This document shows positions 59,914 through 64,000 of a DNA stretch of 64,000 bases, in pieces. Location of the stretch: positions 1 to 64,000 of the forward strand of contig NZ_RJUF01000010.1 of NCBI RefSeq assembly GCF_024343775.1, read 5' to 3'. Under the pieces are notes generated by a model. The model worked only from the letters and a program-made list of their open reading frames with translations. It searched no databases and was not told where the DNA came from. The stretch comes from Lacihabitans soyangensis (lineage in GTDB: Bacteria > Bacteroidota > Bacteroidia > Cytophagales > Spirosomataceae). Within the stretch, counting starts at the first letter, position 1. Each line of letters starts with the position of its first letter. The position numbers were made by a program, and so were the translations under genes.

Positions 59914-60393
59914 ATGCCAGATAAAAATATTATTGTGAACGCTGGAGGATACGAGTTTTCTTTCGCTGAAAGTGAAATTGCAGCCTTGGATGTCTTGAAC
60001 AAAAATGCGGAAGATTTTTCTCTTATTCATCAGCAGAGAATTATCAAAGGAGAGGTGATTTCGGCAAAGGGTAAAAACTATAAAGTGGAAATTGACGGTG
60101 AGCGTTTTCAGGTGCAGATTAAGACCCAATTGGATCAAATTTTGGACACCATGGGCCTGAATAAACCGAAAGTATCTAAAATTAAATCAATAAAAGCACC
60201 CATGCCCGGTTTGGTGATTGAAATTAATGTGGAGGAAGGTCAAACAGTGTCAGAAAATGATAAAATGCTGATCTTAGAAGCCATGAAGATGGAGAATGTA
60301 ATCAAAATTCCACACGAAGCGGTAGTTAAGAAAATAAATGTCGTGAAAGGACAGGCAGTGGATAAGGGTCAGGTTTTAATTGAATTGGAATAA
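59914..60393 (+). CDS. Biotin carboxyl carrier protein (propionyl-CoA carboxylase type)
   Basis: A 159-residue protein. The C-terminal 75 residues are a biotinyl domain; the target lysine is Lys125 in LEAMKMENVI, the classical AMKM. KAPMPGLVIEINVEEGQTV precedes it. The N-terminal 80 residues are a small beta-rich domain as in stand-alone carriers of acyl-CoA carboxylases. It works with the biotin carboxylase at 61396 and a carboxyltransferase not present in the window. The mutase small subunit begins 1 bp after its stop. Confidence 0.9.
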   Translation: MPDKNIIVNAGGYEFSFAESEIAALDVLNKNAEDFSLIHQQRIIKGEVISAKGKNYKVEIDGERFQVQIKTQLDQILDTMGLNKPKVSKIKSIKAPMPGLVIEINVEEGQTVSENDKMLILEAMKMENVIKIPHEAVVKKINVVKGQAVDKGQVLIELE

Positions 60394-60394
60394 A

Positions 60395-61399
60395 ATGAGC
60401 GATCTTTTTTCAGAATTTCAAGAAGCTGACCAGCAAGCATGGCTTAAGTTGGTGGGGCAGGAATTGAAAATTCCTCTTGAGCCATATGAATTAACTAAAG
60501 GAGTGTTTGCCAATCCATTCGTTGGCAACAAGGTAGATTTACCATTACCCAAAATTAATAAAAGAACGGTGGGCTGGACGATCTTCCAGCATATACAAGG
60601 CAGTTCTTCTTTTGAGTTAAATAACAAAATTTTAGAAGCCCTCGAAGGCGGAGCATCAGGAATTAGCCTCTTAATTGACTCCGAGGATTTTGATTTTGAA
60701 TTAGTTTTTAAGAATGTTTTTTTATCCTTTATTCTAGTTCGGTTTAGTTTTTCAGATGATTTTTTTAGATCAAATACATTTTTTGAGAATTTAGGAAAAT
60801 TTGTCATTGGTAAAGAGCCTAATTTCATATTTGAAGGTTTGACCAAAGATGAAGCCCAAAAAGCAAGTGGTTTTGGAAAGATTGAACTCTCGTGCAAAAA
60901 AGAGGGTATTTTGGTTGAAAACCTTTCAGACATACTAAGAGAGGCTGAGCGTTTGGTTTTTCATGAAAGTTATGATGTGATCATAAGTTTACCAGCTCAA
61001 GAAAACTTCTATCTGAATATTGCCCAACACAAAGCCCTAAAAATTATTTGGGGAAAAATTGCGGAGGCCTATGGCCATCCTGAAAAAGAACTTTTGGTTT
61101 ATTCAAACCTAAAATTCAGCCATTCTGATCCAAATTCTCAGGTGATTGCCGCCACACAACAGACTGCTTCCTCGGTTTTTGGAGGTACTGATGCGGTTTT
61201 GATGCAAAACATACCTTTCGATACCGAAAAATATCCCGAAAGCTTTGTTGCCAGAATCACTCGGAATATTCAAAATGTACTATGGAACGAGAGTTTTTTA
61301 TATCGAGTAAATGATCCTTCGAAGGGCAGTTATTTCATAGACGACCTTTGCCAAAAAATGATAAATGAAGTTTGGACCTTATTTATAAAAGATAAATGA
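60395..61399 (+). CDS. Methylmalonyl-CoA mutase small subunit, short form
   Basis: The ATG at 60395 gives 334 residues. It resembles the TIM-barrel half of methylmalonyl-CoA mutase: VGWTIFQHIQGSSSFELNNK, NIAQHKALKIIWGKIAEAYG, and SQVIAATQQTASSVFGGTDA as well as VARITRNIQNVLWNESFLYR, which are typical of the small subunit. It is shorter than usual small subunits and has no cobalamin-binding DxHxxG domain. It is presumably a non-catalytic partner of the large subunit at 62859. It overlaps the biotin carboxylase gene by 4 bp (ATGA). Confidence 0.87.
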   Translation: MSDLFSEFQEADQQAWLKLVGQELKIPLEPYELTKGVFANPFVGNKVDLPLPKINKRTVGWTIFQHIQGSSSFELNNKILEALEGGASGISLLIDSEDFDFELVFKNVFLSFILVRFSFSDDFFRSNTFFENLGKFVIGKEPNFIFEGLTKDEAQKASGFGKIELSCKKEGILVENLSDILREAERLVFHESYDVIISLPAQENFYLNIAQHKALKIIWGKIAEAYGHPEKELLVYSNLKFSHSDPNSQVIAATQQTASSVFGGTDAVLMQNIPFDTEKYPESFVARITRNIQNVLWNESFLYRVNDPSKGSYFIDDLCQKMINEVWTLFIKDK

Positions 61400-62862
61400 A
61401 GAAAATATTAGTCGCCAATAGGGGAGAGATAGCCCTCAGAATTATGCGAACCATCAAAAAGATGGGCATAAAGACAGTGGCAGTGTATTCTGAGCCTGAT
61501 GTGCAAGCCTTACATGTAAGATTTGCCGACGAGGCGGTTTGTTTGGGCGAAGCAGCATCCAGCAAGTCGTATTTGGATATGGACAAAATCATCCGATTTG
61601 CCAAAGAACTTGGTGTGGATGGAATTCACCCAGGCTATGGTTTTTTAAGTGAAAATGCCATTTTTGCTGAAAAAGTGACCAACGCGGGCATCACCTTCAT
61701 CGGCCCAGAGCCAGATTCCATAACTCTGATGGGTTCTAAATTGGCAGCTAAGGATTGTGTAAAAAAATATGACATTCCGATGGTTCCGGGAACTGATACG
61801 GCCATCACGGACATACCCGAAGCACAAAAAATCGCGGCCAGTATTGGTTTTCCGATACTCATAAAAGCCTCGGCGGGCGGTGGTGGAAAAGGAATGCGGG
61901 TTGTAGAAAAAGCGGAGGATTTTGTGGAACAAATGGACCGAGCGATATCTGAGGCGAAATCTGCTTTTGGAGATGGTTCGGTTTTTATAGAAAAATATGT
62001 AGGGTCTCCGAGGCACATAGAAGTACAGGTTTTGGGAGACAAACACGGCAATATTGTCCATCTTTTTGAGCGTGAATGTAGCATTCAACGTCGCCATCAA
62101 AAAGTGATTGAAGAGGCACCCTCTGGTATTTTAACGCCCGAAATAAGACAAAAGATAGGTGAAGCAGCAGTGAAAGTGGCCAAATCTTGTAATTATGTGG
62201 GAGCCGGAACGGTGGAATTCCTTTTAGACGAAAATCTGAATTTCTATTTCTTGGAAATGAATACCCGACTACAAGTGGAACATCCTGTTACTGAATATAT
62301 TACGGGTATAGATTTAGTAGAAGAACAAATAAAAATAGCCCGAGGAGAAAAACTTTCTTTCAGTCAGGAAGACTTGAAAATCAAGGGCCATGCCATGGAA
62401 TTGCGGGTTTATGCCGAGGATCCATTGAATGACTTTTTACCATCAATCGGGCAAATTACCAAATATGAAAGGCCTGAAGGAGAGGGTATTAGGCTAGACG
62501 ATGCTTACGAAGAAGGTATGGAGATTCCGATTTATTATGACCCTATGATAGCCAAATTGGTGACTTACGGAAAAGACCGCATAGAGGCTATTGAGAAAAT
62601 GAAAGAAGCCATAAAGGCCTATAAGATTGAAGGTTTTGCCACCACTTTGCCATTTGGTTTGTTTGTGATGGATCACAAGGCATTCCGCTCTGCTCAATTT
62701 GATACGCATTTTGTGAAGAATTATTTCTCGAAAGAACATGCCCAAGATTGGCAAAAAGCCAAGGCAAGAAATGCGGCACTTTTGGCTTTGGCACATTGGA
62801 ACGCAAACCAGAGCAAACTGAAAGTCTCAGAAATTGAAAATTCCAATTGGAAAAAGAGATGA
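61396..62862 (+). CDS. Biotin carboxylase subunit of an acyl-CoA carboxylase
   Basis: A 488-residue biotin carboxylase with the full ATP-grasp fold: [20 protein letters not shown] (about 4-23), [63 protein letters not shown] and [15 protein letters not shown]. Given the neighbours it likely serves propionyl-CoA carboxylase, making methylmalonyl-CoA for the mutase, rather than acetyl-CoA carboxylase; sequence alone does not decide. Its start overlaps the small mutase gene and its stop overlaps the large mutase gene by 4 bp. Confidence 0.94.
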   Translation: MKKILVANRGEIALRIMRTIKKMGIKTVAVYSEPDVQALHVRFADEAVCLGEAASSKSYLDMDKIIRFAKELGVDGIHPGYGFLSENAIFAEKVTNAGITFIGPEPDSITLMGSKLAAKDCVKKYDIPMVPGTDTAITDIPEAQKIAASIGFPILIKASAGGGGKGMRVVEKAEDFVEQMDRAISEAKSAFGDGSVFIEKYVGSPRHIEVQVLGDKHGNIVHLFERECSIQRRHQKVIEEAPSGILTPEIRQKIGEAAVKVAKSCNYVGAGTVEFLLDENLNFYFLEMNTRLQVEHPVTEYITGIDLVEEQIKIARGEKLSFSQEDLKIKGHAMELRVYAEDPLNDFLPSIGQITKYERPEGEGIRLDDAYEEGMEIPIYYDPMIAKLVTYGKDRIEAIEKMKEAIKAYKIEGFATTLPFGLFVMDHKAFRSAQFDTHFVKNYFSKEHAQDWQKAKARNAALLALAHWNANQSKLKVSEIENSNWKKR

Positions 62863-64000
62863 AAAGGCCAGATTTTTCAAAAATAACCTTCGATTCGGTT
62901 TCAGAAATTCCAAATGCTGATTCAAAAGTCTATGCCACAGCAGAGGGTATTGTGGTATTAAGTGATTTTCCTGCGAGGAGACAATCCCACCAAGGTTTTT
63001 TGTCTGGCATTGCTCCCTTTTTAGGTGGGCCATACGCCAGTATGTATCTCAACAAACCTTGGACCATCCGACAATATGCTGGTTTTTCGACCGCCCAAGA
63101 AAGTAATGCTTTTTACAGAAAAAACTTGGCCCAAGGTCAAAAAGGTCTCTCTGTGGCGTTTGATTTGGCCACCCATCGAGGCTATGATTCTGACCACCCA
63201 CGTGTAGCTGGAGATGTCGGCATGGCTGGTGTAGCCATTGATTCTGTGGAGGATATGAAAATTCTTTTTGACCAGATTCCGCTGGATCAAATGTCGGTTT
63301 CGATGACTATGAACGGTGCGGTTATTCCAGTTTTGGCCTTTTTTATTGTAGCTGCTGAAGAGCAAGGGGTAGCAATGGAAAAGCTCTCAGGAACCATTCA
63401 AAATGACATTTTGAAGGAATTTATGGTTCGGAACACTTATATTTATCCTCCTAAACCCTCGATGAGAATCATTGCAGATATTTTTGAATTTACCTCAAAA
63501 AATATCCCGAAATTCAATTCCATTAGCATCAGTGGCTATCACATGCATGAGGCCGGGGCTCCTGCACATGTGGAGTTGGCCTATACGCTGGCCGATGGAT
63601 TAGAGTATCTGAAAATTGGCGTTGAAAAAGGATTAGATATCGACGATTTTGCTCCTAGACTTTCATTTTTCTGGGGTATTGGGATGAATTTCTTCATGGA
63701 AATAGCCAAAATGCGAGCAGCGAGGCTGATTTGGGCAAAAATTGTGAAAAGATTTAATCCAAAAAACCAGAAATCGTTAGCCTTACGGACGCATTGTCAA
63801 ACTTCTGGGTGGAGTTTAACAGCACAAGATCCATTTAATAATATTGCCCGCACTACCATTGAAGCCATGGCGGCGGTTTTTGGGGGAACACAATCTTTAC
63901 ATACCAACTCTTTAGACGAGGCCATTGCACTTCCGACGGATTTTTCAGCCAAAATTGCCAGGGACACCCAAAAATACTTACAGTCCGAGGAGGCAGGCAT
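62859..64000 (+). CDS. Methylmalonyl-CoA mutase large subunit (partial, runs off the window)
   Basis: The ATG at 62859 overlaps the biotin carboxylase stop by 4 bp. About 380 residues of the N-terminal substrate-binding TIM barrel are visible. The family signature is strong: [40 protein letters not shown] and [18 protein letters not shown], with [38 protein letters not shown] and [20 protein letters not shown] further on. Then come [20 protein letters not shown] and [20 protein letters not shown]. The cobalamin domain lies beyond the edge. It converts (R)-methylmalonyl-CoA and succinyl-CoA. Confidence 0.97.
   Translation, partial: MKRPDFSKITFDSVSEIPNADSKVYATAEGIVVLSDFPARRQSHQGFLSGIAPFLGGPYASMYLNKPWTIRQYAGFSTAQESNAFYRKNLAQGQKGLSVAFDLATHRGYDSDHPRVAGDVGMAGVAIDSVEDMKILFDQIPLDQMSVSMTMNGAVIPVLAFFIVAAEEQGVAMEKLSGTIQNDILKEFMVRNTYIYPPKPSMRIIADIFEFTSKNIPKFNSISISGYHMHEAGAPAHVELAYTLADGLEYLKIGVEKGLDIDDFAPRLSFFWGIGMNFFMEIAKMRAARLIWAKIVKRFNPKNQKSLALRTHCQTSGWSLTAQDPFNNIARTTIEAMAAVFGGTQSLHTNSLDEAIALPTDFSAKIARDTQKYLQSEEAG

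Noticed and set aside
60418-60933. 171-residue minus-strand open frame in the mutase small-subunit gene
   Set aside because: It is antisense to a family-matching gene. Its Ser/Lys/Pro-rich composition is typical of a shadow frame.
1-64000. CRISPR arrays, rRNA and tRNA genes
   Set aside because: No regularly spaced 25-40 bp repeats, no rRNA-like blocks and no cloverleaf with TTCRANY were noticed on either strand. Reading by eye could miss a diverged tRNA.

Overview
The window looks like chromosomal DNA of a Bacteroidota bacterium, most likely order Cytophagales. The evidence is low GC, fused SecDF, TAnnTTTG-type promoter elements, many lipoproteins and outer-membrane barrels, an ECF sigma factor paired with a barrel-bearing membrane protein, and a Planctomycete-type cytochrome cluster as found in Cytophagales. 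No rRNA, tRNA or CRISPR was found. Most of the window is core chromosome; the first 6 kb is accessory.

1-6 kb (accessory): an IS3-family element occupies the left edge and has trimmed the 3' end of a DinB-family gene. It is followed by a run of minus-strand genes of unknown role. One of them, 2276-3283, is a lipoprotein whose C-terminal half resembles a serpin. Palindromic elements of roughly 100 bp lie just downstream of several of these genes, giving a cassette-like layout.

6-13.3 kb: a three-gene plus-strand cluster encodes a transglutaminase/DUF2126 amidoligase fusion, a circularly permuted ATP-grasp/alpha-E fusion and a second transglutaminase. This is a predicted peptide-bond-forming and -cleaving system with no well-established substrate, and it is the best candidate here for poorly described biology.

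13.3-27.7 kb: AraC regulator, Tat-type cupin, a secreted protein with YadA-like head repeats and a peptidase-S74 self-cleaving chaperone, a GH130-like lipoprotein translationally coupled to a glutamate-synthase-like FMN protein, secDF, queA, PduO-type cobalamin adenosyltransferase, a CBM9-like secreted protein and a PepSY-like lipoprotein.

27.9-44.2 kb: ECF sigma factor with its TM/barrel partner, a PorT-like barrel and tyrS. The minus strand then reads mutL, an intact rhomboid protease, a rhomboid lacking its catalytic His, dxs and an AAA ATPase. Next come an Omp85-like protein, an MFS sugar transporter, and a comA-dedA-aroE operon that may feed sulfonate metabolism.

44.3-49.4 kb: thioredoxin-like ferredoxin, HAD nucleotidase, an exported acetolactate-decarboxylase-like protein with a second DinB protein, and an arsenic operon (LMW-PTP-type arsenate reductase, ArsR, DUF6428, ACR3) with a candidate ArsR operator.

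49.4-59.5 kb: a minus-strand Planctomycete-type operon (DUF1549/DUF1553, DUF1501, DUF2231/cytochrome/LRR, NahK-like kinase, sorbosone-dehydrogenase-like cytochrome) probably serves exported carbohydrate oxidation. 59.9-64 kb: a plus-strand propionyl-CoA/methylmalonyl-CoA operon (biotin carrier, mutase small subunit, biotin carboxylase, mutase large subunit) runs off the right edge. The adenosyltransferase at 25.3 kb would supply its cofactor.
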